DNA of 64,000 bases, taken from contig NC_081408.1 in the NCBI RefSeq assembly GCF_030272615.1, positions 67,683,546 through 67,747,545 of the forward strand, written 5' to 3'. Numbering within the stretch: position 1 is the stretch's first letter; every line of letters begins with the position of its first letter. The notes under the pieces were generated by a model that did no database searches, had not been told where the DNA came from, and was given only the letters and a program-made list of their open reading frames with translations. Made by a program: the position numbers and the translations under genes. The DNA comes from Cryptomeria japonica. Its lineage: Eukaryota; Streptophyta; Pinopsida; Cupressales; Cupressaceae. Below are positions 1 through 9,957 of the stretch, in pieces.

Positions 1-567
1 GTTTAGTTATTTCTTCCCTGATGATGTGAAATAGATAATGGAAAAGATGGCAAGTTTATTTTATGTTTTCGCTTGTGTTAAGTACTGGCAAGACTTTGCT
101 AGGTTTGTTTGGACTCTATCATATGTGTACTTGTGTTGGTCATGGCCGGTTACATCCCTAGGTAGAGTAGCATCCATCATTTGAACCTGTAATTGCTTGA
201 AGTGTTCAGTTGGATCCGCTTCAAAAGGGATCATTATGTAAATTTCGATTGAGGTGTCTATTGTATATTGGTTGTGTTCGCCTAAGAGGCAAAGATGTAA
301 AAGACTTATAAATTATGTATTCCTAATGATATAATACCAAAGGGGTCTTGTAGTTGAGTAGACCCCAAGATGTAATCACATTGGGAAACTTCATAGGTTC
401 GTTTAGCCTTCCGCTGTGTTATCTAGTTTTAGATAACTCCAAATTATCTTAATGTTGTGTCTAATTATTAACACTCTTAATATTACTTTAAAAAAAATAA
501 AATATTTACACTCTATTTGAGTGTTTTTAACTTAAACCCTTTCGGGGTTTCCTGGCGGGGCTTTACA
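1..567 (+). repeat. Right end of an LTR-like element inserted in the LTR of element A
   Basis: No reading frame is visible. The stretch ends in GGGTTTCCTGGCGGGGCTTT followed by ACA, a GC-rich end with terminal CA as in many plant LTRs. At 568 the sequence switches exactly into the interior of the element A LTR (compare 9153 onward). The simplest reading is that an LTR element, whose left part lies outside the window, inserted in the U3 of this LTR copy. Its family and target duplication cannot be determined here. Confidence 0.45.
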
Positions 568-1271
568 AATTCCTCCCTCTTTGTGAATTAATTAATAAAT
601 GAAAAATTGTTAGTTAATTCTCTTAATTCCTAATTTCCTCATTTTCTAATTTTCCTAATTCCTAATTTCCTCATTTCTAATTTCCTAATTTCTAATTCAT
701 CTAATTTTCAATTTTCTCGTATATTTCTCCTAATTTCATGGGAATGACATTTCAATTTGTCATAATTTGTCATATTTGACAATCAATCAATTTTGACATA
801 GCAATTTGTCATAATTATCAATCAATCAATCTTGCATGGAATGTGTCAATTTGTCATAATTTGTCATATTTGTCATTCTTGTTTTGAATTTCCATTCGAA
901 TCTCCTCATGCTAATCTTGTCTTTTCTCCAATTTATCTATAAATTGGATGAATTTCTTCAATCAAGATCCCTTCTTGGTCGAATCAATCACACTTTGAGT
1001 ATTCTTGTGCTATAATCTTGTCTACTTGCTTTCACATCATGCTTATGCACTAGTAGGTGAGATCCACAAACAAATCTATTTGAAGGAGAAAGAAGGACAA
1101 TGGAGCCACATGAAGGAGACATCCAAGTTTGCAATGGTTTGTGTTTGAATTGATGTCTTGTTTTCATGTCTTTATTGAGTGGTTTTAGGATTGATCATTG
1201 CATTTGAGCTTTCGTGATTGAGCTAGGCTAATGTTTATGTTGCTTTGATGATCTCCGAATTCTTGTCTACA
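568..1271 (+). repeat. 5' LTR of element A, left-truncated
   Basis: These 704 bases match 9153-9856, the right part of the other LTR of element A, at about 97 percent by eye. A TATA-box-like TATAAAT lies at 938-944, followed by the R/U5 part. The LTR ends in CTACA at 1271, five bases before the primer-binding site. The left half of U3 is missing, replaced by the unrelated sequence ending at 567. Confidence 0.85.
938..944 (+). promoter_or_regulatory. TATA box of element A LTR (5' copy)
   Basis: TATAAAT in the context ATCTATAAATTGG, in the same place in both LTR copies (here and 9523-9529) and about 330 bases before the LTR end. This is the expected position of the U3 promoter that starts the genomic RNA. 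Transcription start was not observed. Confidence 0.5.
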
Positions 1272-1276
1272 TTAAT

Positions 1277-1296
1277 TGGTGAACCCGATGTGAATC
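1277..1296 (+). promoter_or_regulatory. Primer-binding site, tRNA-Trp type (element A)
   Basis: TGGTGAACCCGATGTGAATC begins five bases after the LTR end. It is complementary, with one mismatch, to the 3' end of plant cytosolic tRNA-Trp including CCA, as recalled from the conserved plant sequence. This is where minus-strand DNA synthesis would be primed. Confidence 0.75.
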
Positions 1297-1297
1297 T

Positions 1298-3360
1298 TAA
1301 CCCATTAACTATGTTTTGAGTGCCTTTGAGCTGTTTGTAGGTGAAAAACTCAAGAAATAGAGCAACTCAGAGCTTTCTGGACACTCCTACGCCTATGTCA
1401 AGGCATTCTGCACCTGTGTCAAATGGATTTGCGCCTGTGTCAATGCATTCTACGCCTGTGTAAAAATAATAATAATAATAATTTTTTTATTTTTTTTTCT
1501 TCTTCATTCTCTTTCTTGCATTCTGCTTTTTTTTTGGTACTGATTCTCTGTGCAACACCTTGGCATTACACATGGAAAAGACAAATATGAAACTACTAAT
1601 GAATTTTATGTAGGTTTTATAGTCAAAGATCAAACATATCAAACTTCTAACTTGGTGGTTTTGCAGATTGCCTTGGATTACAACTAAACTTTGTGTTTGT
1701 AATTCATATTTAGGCACCTAGTATGATTTCTAAATAGGATGGAATGAACGTATGTTTTCTTTGATTGTTGAGTTTGACATTGGAGTAGGAGAGTATGCTC
1801 TCATCCTTCTTAGGGTGATCAGAAATCCAAATCTTCGATACCATTCTCATGTTTTGATTATGTGTTAACTTTAGAGGGCCTGCCTTCCTGACCATTTGCT
1901 TTTGCAAGCAAGTGACAATCGTGAGAAGGGAATGACCCAAAGTGAGTATGGCTAGAATACCTTGGCATTCTAACTCACTATAAATAAATACCTGATGAGC
2001 GAAAGCTTTGAAGGAAGGGTTACGTGGGAATTGTAGTTACTTGGGAAGTGATGACCCTTGAACTCTTTCTCATATCAACATCTAAGTAGGGCCTCATGGT
2101 CTAAATCGTGCTTGCACGACTACATTTTTTTGGTATCTTGGTGGGCTTAATGTCTCAATCACACTTGCATGACACCAAGGAGTAACACTTAACAGAAATC
2201 CTTACTAAACATTTAGAGGCCAAAAATCCTTCTAGTTGCTTGAGAAGGACAAGTTCAGATACTTGGAAGAGATACTAAGTTTGCCATGGGGAGATTTCCA
2301 TGGGGACTGATGCTTGGCTGCCCTGAGAAGTGAGTGCCATGGAGGGGAGCCCGTGGGGTCAAGCATCTATGTAATCTCCTTGAATCTCATAACGAGTCTA
2401 CCTCTCAAGTACCTACTATCCTTGCCTACCATAAGAAATGTGTGAATGAGCATGATTGTCTTGAGTCTAAGTTGAAATATCTTGTCTTCTTTGCTTGTCA
2501 AAAGTTAAGTTGTGTCTCATTTCAAAAACAAGACAAATTGATTCAAAACAAGGTTAAACACAAGAATATTTCATTCAACGAAGTTCAAAAAAAACCTTCA
2601 AACATGTTTGTCAAATATTCTTCAAAATCTTGTCTCAACATTCATGTCACTTAGTTTTAGGTTCATCCTAGGTTTGCATTTTGCAAATTCATTGTCAACT
2701 ACCAAGGTTAGGTTTCACCTAGGTCATACTCCTATGCATATCAGTAAGGGTCATCCATTTGCATGTGTCCTCTTACATTAGAGTAATACCATTTCATAAT
2801 TCAACCTTAGGTTTTGTCTTAGGTTGACATTGTCATACATTTGCATTTGCATTTGCATCTTTGTCCTCATAACATTAGGTCACATTTGCATACTCTAGGT
2901 CTCTTCATTAAGCTTAGGTCATTATCATATCATATTAGGGTAATTTGCATAGTAATTGTCCCTTTGCATATAGTGTCAAAACTAGGTTTTGTCATACTTG
3001 AGTAATGCAAATCTTTGATAAACCCTAAGTCATTGTTAGGAGGTCTAGACCTTATCAAACCTTTTCTCTTTTTGTCATCAATGTCATTTGGTCAAACCTA
3101 GCTTAGTATCCAAGCATATAGGGGAGACATTGTCATTTTGTCCTTTTTGTCACTTGGTCCTTTTGTCCTTTGAGGTCTAGACATCATTTCAATTTCCTAA
3201 GGGTCTCTTTTTAGATTTGCATTTCAAAATTTTGTCAAAATCTTGAAAAACAACAAAAGCATAGGTTGCATTCTTGCCATAGATTGCATTTTTGTTTATT
3301 TAGGTTGCATTTAGTTGCATATCATACATCATCCTTTTAAAATAAAAAATCCCAAAAACA
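1298..3360 (+). other. Leader (5' untranslated region) of element A
   Basis: This 2-kb leader lies between PBS and the first long reading frame. At 1388-1462 a 12-13-base word (YRCGCCTRTGTCA type) occurs four times at about 21-base spacing. A pyrimidine/A-rich stretch follows at 1463-1540. From 2650 to 3350 it is built of loosely repeated CCTAGGTT, TTAGGTCAT and CATTTGCAT words. A frame open from 2334 to 2654 (106 codons, Lys/Ser-rich, no recognisable domain) may be a chance or leader frame; I give it little weight. Confidence 0.5.
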
Positions 3361-6073
3361 TTGCATAGTGACATGTCTATTGAAACAAGGTTCCAAGCGC
3401 CAATGATGCAACAAAGTTTGACATATCAACCGACAATGCAATCACAATTCTATTCAACCCAACAACAAGGCAATATTGATCAAACTTTTTATGATGAAAC
3501 AAGTCTCCAAATACAAAAACTAGAGGAGAAACTAGCTCAAGAAGAGGAGATATTGGAACAAAGAGTGAAAAACATTGAGAAGAATATATCACAAGTGTCC
3601 AAAATGCTTCAAAAATTTCCAGGTCAAAATCCAAAGATTGAGCCAATTGATGTAAGATCTCTTCTTGAACAATTAGACATACCATCTCTCCTCTCCCAAA
3701 TAGAGATGATGAAACAATTTCAAGAAAGGAGACAACATCAATTTCAACATTATGTGCCTCCACAACAAGAACAAGAAGGTGTTTACTATCAATCAGATTT
3801 TCAACCAATACAACCAATGGTTCAACCAATTGTTCAACATATACAACCAATACAACCAATGGTCCAATTTCAACAATATGTCCAACCAACTATACAATGT
3901 CCACAAATGGTTCAACCAATGGTGGAATATCAATGTCAACAACCACCACCAAACATTCAAAAACAAAGGTTGCATCACACACCAACCCAAGTTTCAAAAA
4001 TGTCAAAACAATTGAACCAAGTCCAATATCAAAACATGACATCAAACCAAGACCAAATTTTTGCCAAACAAGTTCAAATTCCAGATGCAACTATGTCAAA
4101 ACCTAAAAAAGAAAGGTGGCTTTATTGCAATGCTCTTAAGGAAATTACCAAGTGAGTTCTTTGAGGAAGATCAAGATAATACACTTATGTCTAGCAATGC
4201 CTCATCCCCCCACAAACAAATTGACTCTCCAGTGGCATCTATCCCTACACCTTTAGAAGTTTCACAAGAACCTTCTATATTGTCCTCATTAAACAATACA
4301 CCCAAGGATGCAATTATCCAAGAGCTATCCATAATTGATTGCCAAGATAATCCAATTCATGATGCACATCCTTGTCATGTTTCAAAAATACAAGACCCAA
4401 TGCAACCATGCACTTTATTGCCATTACCTATTTTAGAGGACCCCATTTGAAGTCCCTCTTCCTCATGTTCAAGCATTGATTCCTTGCCAGAATCCATCAC
4501 AAATGTTCAAAGTGCATTTCCTTCATGCCAAAACATTGAGTCCTTGTTAGAATCCTCCATGCATATCCAAATTCCAACCCCATGTCAAGAGGATAATTTA
4601 GAGCATGAAGAAATGAGTCCTAAAGAAAATCAAGATCAAGATATCCCAGTCCATCCAATCCCAAAAAATCCCCTTCCATTTCATGAAAAAAATGTCCTTT
4701 CAAATCCCATTGGCATTCCACTTCCTAAACAAGATAAAGATATCCCTTCCATCCTTTCCGATGATCCCATTAAAAGTCAAGAGAAAAGCACCTTTGAAGA
4801 GGATTCCAATGATCTTCCTCCTTGTCAAGATCAAATTATTCCTTTAAATCCTCCACAAGATCCTTTTGTTCCTCCATCTCCTTGTCTTAATGCTCAATAT
4901 ACACTCCAAGATCACATTTCTTTTGATGATCCCATTATTTCTCCCATTCCATCTCTTGAAGAGCCTGTCATTGAACCATGTCCACTACACAATCCTAGTT
5001 CCCCTCATGATCCTAATCCCCTTCATGATTCTAATGTGTCAGTGTAAGATGTTCATGAACCCTCGACATGCATAATGGGTTCTTTCACTTTGGTGCAATC
5101 CGGTCCACTTCAAGATCTCATTATTTCTCTCATATCATATCCACCTCATAATGGACTCGCATCTTCTTCCCAAAGAAAAGAGTATCCTACAAGTCAATAT
5201 ATTCATAAAGGCAAAGGAGTAGATCTCCATAAGCAAGAATCCCTTCATGTTAAAGAAGATCTTAAGGGTTATGTCTACACAACTCACTCTCAAGACGTTG
5301 GTATCCCTCCATCAAAATCAAAACATACACCTTCCCCATCATACTTTCCATCCATCTTAGGTCCTTATATCCCTTCATCCTCTATGCAAGGTCAGCAAAG
5401 GCACACATCCTTGAGTAAATTTCATCAATCCAAAAGAACTCCATTTCATTCCTATCCATCCATGCATTCCTTTCCTCCTCCAAGCAATTTGGATGCCAAG
5501 TATAAAAGTTATAAGTCTAGAAATCCACATGTATTCAAGGATCAACATGTCCAATCTAATCAACATGCCAAAGCAAAGAAAATTATGAGCCAAAAAGAAA
5601 AGGAAAAATCCAAAAGGTCACAAAGGCCCATTTCTAAAAAATAAAAGTCAAAATCTATATGGGTTCCTAAATCCCTTGTGCAAGCAATGCACTCCAAGGA
5701 ACCACAAAAGCATGAAAAATAAAAAACCATGTGGATCCCTAAGTGGCTCCTTGAAGCACAAAAGCCTAAAGAAACATCCAACTTGGCATCCAAAGTTGCT
5801 ATTCCTCCATCAAAATCTTCCAAGTCTACTCCTCCACCACCTTCTTCAGCCATTTTGGGCCCTTATGTCCTAAAATCCATAGCCTTTCCTTCATCAAAAT
5901 CTCAATATCCAAAATACATTTTTCCTCCATCAGTCCATCACCCCTCAAGGTGTGTGCCAATGTCAATCTTGCCTTCATTTCCATCCACTGAATCCCAATT
6001 CTTCCAATACCCTACCTATTATCCAATGTATATTTTCCATCCTTCCATCCCTTTGATCCAATCCTTTGCATAA
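3361..6073 (+). pseudogene. Long Gln/Pro/Ser-rich reading frame of element A, broken
   Basis: Function is not recognised. 3361-4110 (frame 1) encodes a Gln-rich protein with a heptad-like, Glu/Leu-rich probable coiled coil near residues 50-85 and repeats of the type QPMVQP around residues 140-190. A one-base slip near an A-run at about 4105 moves the reading to frame 2, which then stays open to 6073 except for four nonsense codons (ends at 4450, 5047, 5644 and just before 5729). That such a long stretch stays in one frame strongly suggests past coding. The frame-2 part is rich in Pro, Ser, His and Lys, has a basic patch near 5580-5640, and contains two related blocks around ILGPY (about 5299-5380 and 5791-5875). 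It has no zinc knuckle, protease or RT motif. It occupies the gag position but does not look like the gag domains of elements D and E; it could be a diverged gag, a structural protein or captured host sequence. Confidence 0.65.
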
Positions 6074-6315
6074 ATCCTCGCCTTAGTTTCATCTTATTTT
6101 CCATGTCCTTATCCTACCAACGTCTTTGAGCATGCTTTTAAAGGTCATGGTCCATTTTTTTCAAGGCTACTATCCAAATGAAAAGATGTTTGAGTCCTTC
6201 TTTCATTCCCTATCATGTGTCCATTTTCGACTAAAATGTCAAAATACAAAAAAAAATTGAAAAAAAAGAAAAAAAAAAGAAAGAAAAAAAGTAAAGCAAA
6301 AATAATTCATCCACT

Positions 6316-6380
6316 GGTGAAAACCTAGCAAACAGGCGCCTTGGGCAAGTACCGTGATGAAAACCTGGCAAACAGGCATC
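6316..6380 (+). repeat. Paired GTGAAAACCTGGCAAACAGG module (element A)
   Basis: Two copies of GTGAAAACCTRGCAAACAGG about 40 bases apart, joined by a GGGCAAGTACC spacer. The same pair follows the A-rich tract in element B, with diverged versions in C, D and E. CCTG and CAGG within each unit could form a small stem with a GCAAA loop. Role unknown. Confidence 0.7.
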
Positions 6381-7045
6381 ATGCATAATCTATGAACTTC
6401 TTGCACACCACACTTGGGGGTAGGTTTCCTCCTATCATATCCTTTTGTCCTTCATTGTTCCATTATCCTATCGAACCCCTGTCATTACCCTTCATATCCT
6501 ATTGTCCCTCATGTCCATTTCCTCTTTCCTCCTTTGATCTTGACAATGCTGAGGATCATCATGAGCATCATGCATCTTGTTTGTAGCTTTTAGTCCATCA
6601 TAGCTTTTGGTCTTTATCCATTTGCTTATTACAACCTTTCATCCATATTCCCTAGCTTATTGCAACTTTCTGCCACTATCCCTTAGCCTATCCTGACCTT
6701 CAGTCCATGTCCCTTATCCATTCTTGGTCTTGCTTATCCTATCCATATCTTATCACTATCCATACACCCTTTTTCATTCCTTGATCTTGATCTGACATAA
6801 AGACGCAAAAATTTAAACATGGTTTCAAAAACCTCTTGACATGTCCCTCATGCCATGTCACTGCTTTACATTGTCATATCCAGTCTCTTGTCCCATCATG
6901 CAATAGCCCTTGAAAATTGCATCCGTATTGTCTCCATAATAAAAGGCCTTTGTCTTCCCTCTATCCACCAACATTTCAGCAAGCCTATTTATTCACCTGT
7001 CATATTCCTTGCCTTGCTAGACACTGGGGGCAAAATCATAAAAAT

Positions 7046-7232
7046 TGAAAAATGTCCTGAAATAATCTAAAAAAATTGAAAAATGTCCTGAAATAATCCA
7101 AAAAAATTGAAAAATGTCCTAAAATAATCCAAAAAAATTGAAAAATGTCCTGAAATAATCCAAAAAAATTGAAAAAAGTCCTAAAATAATCCAAAAAAAA
7201 TAAAAAAAATGTCCTGAAATAATCCCTAAAAA
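7046..7232 (+). repeat. 31-bp tandem repeat array (element A)
   Basis: About six units of a 31-bp repeat with core AAATGTCCTGAAATAATCC followed by an A-run and TTG. The last units decay. The same repeat is present in more copies at 13276-13620 in element B, so copy number varies between relatives. Confidence 0.8.
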
Positions 7233-7502
7233 GTCATATAAAGTCCTGAAAAATGAACCAAAAAAATAAAAAAATTGTAAAAACTCAAAAAGCAAAACAA
7301 GCATTTTGCAATAAATGATCCCCTTTATGTATAGATAGATCGCTGAGCATACATCCAATGACAATCAATCAAACACTATGCTTTAATGGAATCATGCGTT
7401 AACAGATGAACTTTTTAATCAGACCAGACATTCAAACTAATTAAAATTGTCATATCAATCACTTAACATCAATAACATTTTGCCTTGTCACTACTATCAT
7501 GG

Positions 7503-7590
7503 GTCTTATACAGGGTGTGGTATACTCGAAACCAGACTATGTCCTATCTTCAACGGGGTACCGCATTCCCTGGAACCAGATAGCATGATC
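7503..7590 (+). repeat. TCTTATACAGG...GAAACCAGA module, two units (element A)
   Basis: Two successive units of about 47 bp: TCTTATACAGG to CGAAACCAGAC, then TCCTATCTTCAACGGGG to GGAACCAGATAGCATGATC. The module is nearly identical in element B (13908-13994), expanded in C (30276-30548), and present once on the minus strand in E (38831-38870). Conservation exceeds that of the surrounding DNA. Role unknown. Confidence 0.65.
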
Positions 7591-8152
7591 ATTCTTGTTT
7601 TCCACTTTTGACAATGACGATCAGATTGTTTGTTTGACGTGGTTGAATTTGTGAGTCTTATCTTTTTACTAATTTATCTTTGGCTTCGATCATGTTCCTA
7701 TGTTACTCAATGATGTCACTGAGTGATTTAGAGTGATCGGGATGGTTCATGGTCCCTTTCCTTTTTTGTTGTGTTTGTTGTTTGTGGAATGTTTGTCACA
7801 AACTGGGGCAACTATATCATTGGGTGTCTGTGATAAGTATGTTTTCTTTGTGAACGTCGCACATACCTTGACCCTTGATGTATTCACCCTAGGATGCTTC
7901 ACTCATTCCTTGTGTGTGATGTGTCTATCTTTTGCAAAAAGGGGTTGTGTTTCAGCTCTAGCCTTCAATTCCATGATGCTCTGCATCTGCTTTGCTACAT
8001 AAATAAAGGTTCTCACCTACTTATGTGCATTTGTGAAAGCAAGTTTTCCTTCATCTCTAACTGTCCTTTGTCTAATTTCTGCTTACTAACATTTCTTCCA
8101 TCAGTCTTGGCAGTCCATTTGAACCTATCATTTTCTATCATTATTATCGATC

Positions 8153-8200
8153 AATTGGCCTCTTTTCTACATGTTTCTGGCCAATTCCTCGAGGGGGCAT
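8153..8200 (+). promoter_or_regulatory. Pre-PPT hairpin plus GAGGGGGCAT (element A)
   Basis: AATTGGCC (8153-8160) pairs perfectly with GGCCAATT (8179-8186) around an 18-base loop, followed directly by CCTCGAGGGGGCAT. Elements C, D and E have a different stem but the same GGGGGCAT in the same place before the PPT. The purine run resembles a second PPT. Confidence 0.6.
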
Positions 8201-8274
8201 GCATATGTCATTGTCAATGTCTGGGGTATTCTTAGTATTGTTCTTTGAAACAACGCTTACAATCGCATTGTCTC

Positions 8275-8288
8275 AAAGAGGGGCAAAA
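8275..8288 (+). promoter_or_regulatory. Polypurine tract of element A
   Basis: AAAGAGGGGCAAAA lies immediately before the LTR start TGTAGACG. This is the position and composition of the plus-strand primer of LTR retrotransposons, and it is shared with C and D. Confidence 0.85.
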
Positions 8289-9856
8289 TGTAGACGTCTA
8301 AAAATGGTCAATGCTTGCGGAATCATACTTTTACATTTGCGCATTGCCTTATTTTAGGGTTTTTGCATCGCATTAACATTTCTTCTATGTCACGCACTTG
8401 GTCTTTATCATTTGCGAGCATTGAGTCCTTCTTCTACATTCTTCATTTGTCTCGCTTTCGAATTTGGTCTTGTCAATAACAATCTTTAGTCATGATTTTG
8501 GTCAATCTTATCTTGTCGCATCAATGTGCATGTTCATTTGTCATCATTTTGGACATCGTCAATCCTAATTAGGGTTTTGTCCTCTTATCAATCTTGTCAT
8601 TTTGTGATCGATTTGTCATCGATCGTTGTCCTCTTGTCATTTTGCGATCGATTTGTCATCAATCGTTGTCCTCTTATCAATCTTGTCATTTGGTGATCAA
8701 TTTGTCATCAATCGTTGTCATTTTCAATCTTGTCGTTTTGCGATCGATTTGTCATTGATCGTTGTTCTCTTTTCAATTTTGTCATTTTGCGATCGATTTG
8801 TCATCGATCGTCATCTTTCTCAATCATGTCAATTTGGATCAATTAGTCATTGTTCCTTGTCAATTGGCGCATATCAATTTGGTCTCTTTATCAATATTGG
8901 TCAATTTGTCAACCAATATCAATTGTTTATCAATCAAATCATTTATCAAGTCAGAATCATGATCAAATCAACCCTACATCAATTATCTTTTGTCAAGACC
9001 TAATTGTCATCCTTGCATTTCTAATTCATCTTTTAGGGTTTCATGATTTATTCATTTAACCTTGTTTGTCATTTCTCCCTCTAGGTTAAATAATTTATTT
9101 ATTTATCCTAAGTTTTCTCATCACAATTAAATGTTCATTTAATTGGCTAACTAATTCCTCCCTCTTTGTGAATTAATTAATAAATGAAAAATTGTTAATT
9201 AATTCACTTAATTCCTAATTTCCTCATTTTCTAATTTTCCTAATTCCTAATTTCCTCATTTCTAATTTCCTAATTTCTAATTCATCTAATTTTCAATTTT
9301 CTCCTATATTGCTCCTAATTTCATGGGAATGACATTTCAATTTGTCATAATTTGTCATATTTGACAATCAATCAATTTTGACATAGCAATTTGTCATAAT
9401 TATCAATCAATCAATCTTGCATGGAAAGTGTCAATTTGTCATAATTTGTCATATTTGTCATTCTTGATTTGAATTTCCATTCGAATCTCCTCATGCTAAT
9501 CTTGTCTTTTCTCCAATTTATCTATAAATTGGATGAATTTCTTCAATCAAGATCCCTACCTGGTTGAATCAATCATGCTTCGAGTATTCTTGCGCTACAA
9601 TCTTGTCTACTTGCTTTCACATCATGCTTATGCACTAGTAGGTGAGATCCATAAACAAATCTATTTGAAGGAGAAAGAAGGAAAATGGAGCCACATGAAG
9701 GAGACATCCAAGTTTGCAATGGTTTGCATTTGAATTGATGTCTTGTTTTCATGTCTTTATTGAGTGTTTTTAGGATTGATCATTGCATTTGAGCTTTCGT
9801 GATTGAGCTAGGCTAATGTTTATGTTGTTTTGATGATCTCTGAATTCCTATCTACA
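8289..9856 (+). repeat. 3' LTR of element A (shared with element B)
   Basis: The LTR runs from TGTAGACGTC to TATCTACA, about 1568 bp. The start is set by the PPT and the end by alignment with the 5' copy and its PBS. It contains the palindromic repeats at 8606-8810 and a TATA box at 9523-9529. After the LTR come the bases TTAATT, the same as those between LTR and PBS in element A, so this LTR probably also served as the 5' LTR of element B. Confidence 0.85.
8606..8810 (+). repeat. Palindromic tandem repeats in U3 of LTR A
   Basis: Five copies of GATCGATTTGTCATCGATCG or close variants start at 8606, 8646, 8695, 8742 and 8791, at 40-49 base spacing. Each is an imperfect palindrome. Repeats in this part of U3 often act as enhancer sites in LTR elements, but no factor is identified. 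Confidence 0.7.
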
Positions 9857-9957
9857 TTAATTAGGCTAATTTCTTCTATTTCATGCACTTGGTCTTTATC
9901 ATTTGCGAGCATCGAGTCCTTCTTCTACATTCTTCATTTGTCTCACTTTCGAATTTG
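9857..9957 (+). other. Deletion junction with LTR fragment, start of element B
   Basis: After TTAATT the PBS, gag, protease and N-terminal RT expected of element B are missing. Bases about 9877-9957 instead match LTR positions about 8377-8465 (CATTTGCGAGCATCGAGTCC and flanks). The sequence then enters the RT reading frame at the SLMDGF motif. This looks like a large deletion with an LTR fragment captured at the junction. Confidence 0.6.

Larger units (their letters stand above)
6074..8274 (+). other. 3' noncoding region of element A
   Basis: No convincing coding sequence. In order it holds an A-rich tract (6248-6300), the paired GTGAAAACCTGGCAAACAGG module (6316-6380), Cys/Thr-rich low-complexity DNA, the 31-bp repeat array (7046-7232), the TCTTATACAGG module (7503-7590), and the pre-PPT hairpin (8153-8200). 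Much of 6240-8110 aligns with 12780-14525 in element B. Short open frames at 7733-8235 look like chance readings of this conserved noncoding DNA. Confidence 0.6.
568..9856 (+). mobile_element. Element A: pol-less Tat-type LTR retrotransposon
   Basis: The element has a partial 5' LTR (568-1271), PBS (1277), leader, a long Gln/Pro/Ser-rich reading frame (3361-6073), a noncoding 3' region, PPT (8275-8288) and complete 3' LTR (8289-9856). No protease, RT, RNase H or integrase is recognisable between the LTRs, so it would have depended on proteins supplied in trans, as large nonautonomous LTR elements are thought to. Its 3' region (6240-8110) is closely related to that of the pol-bearing element B (12780-14525), which makes a B-like element the likely helper. 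LTR divergence of about 3 percent by eye suggests a moderately old insertion. Confidence 0.8.

Noticed and set aside
3377-3889. Minus-strand 170-codon frame
   Set aside because: Shadow of the Gln-rich frame of element A; its Val/Leu-rich composition comes from reversed CAA/CAAC codons.
7046-7232. CRISPR-like array of 31-bp repeats
   Set aside because: Units are contiguous without unique spacers, AT-rich, and lie in a plant retrotransposon.
7733-8235. Two overlapping Cys/Phe-rich frames in element A
   Set aside because: The homologous stretch of element B does not keep them open, and no domain is visible.
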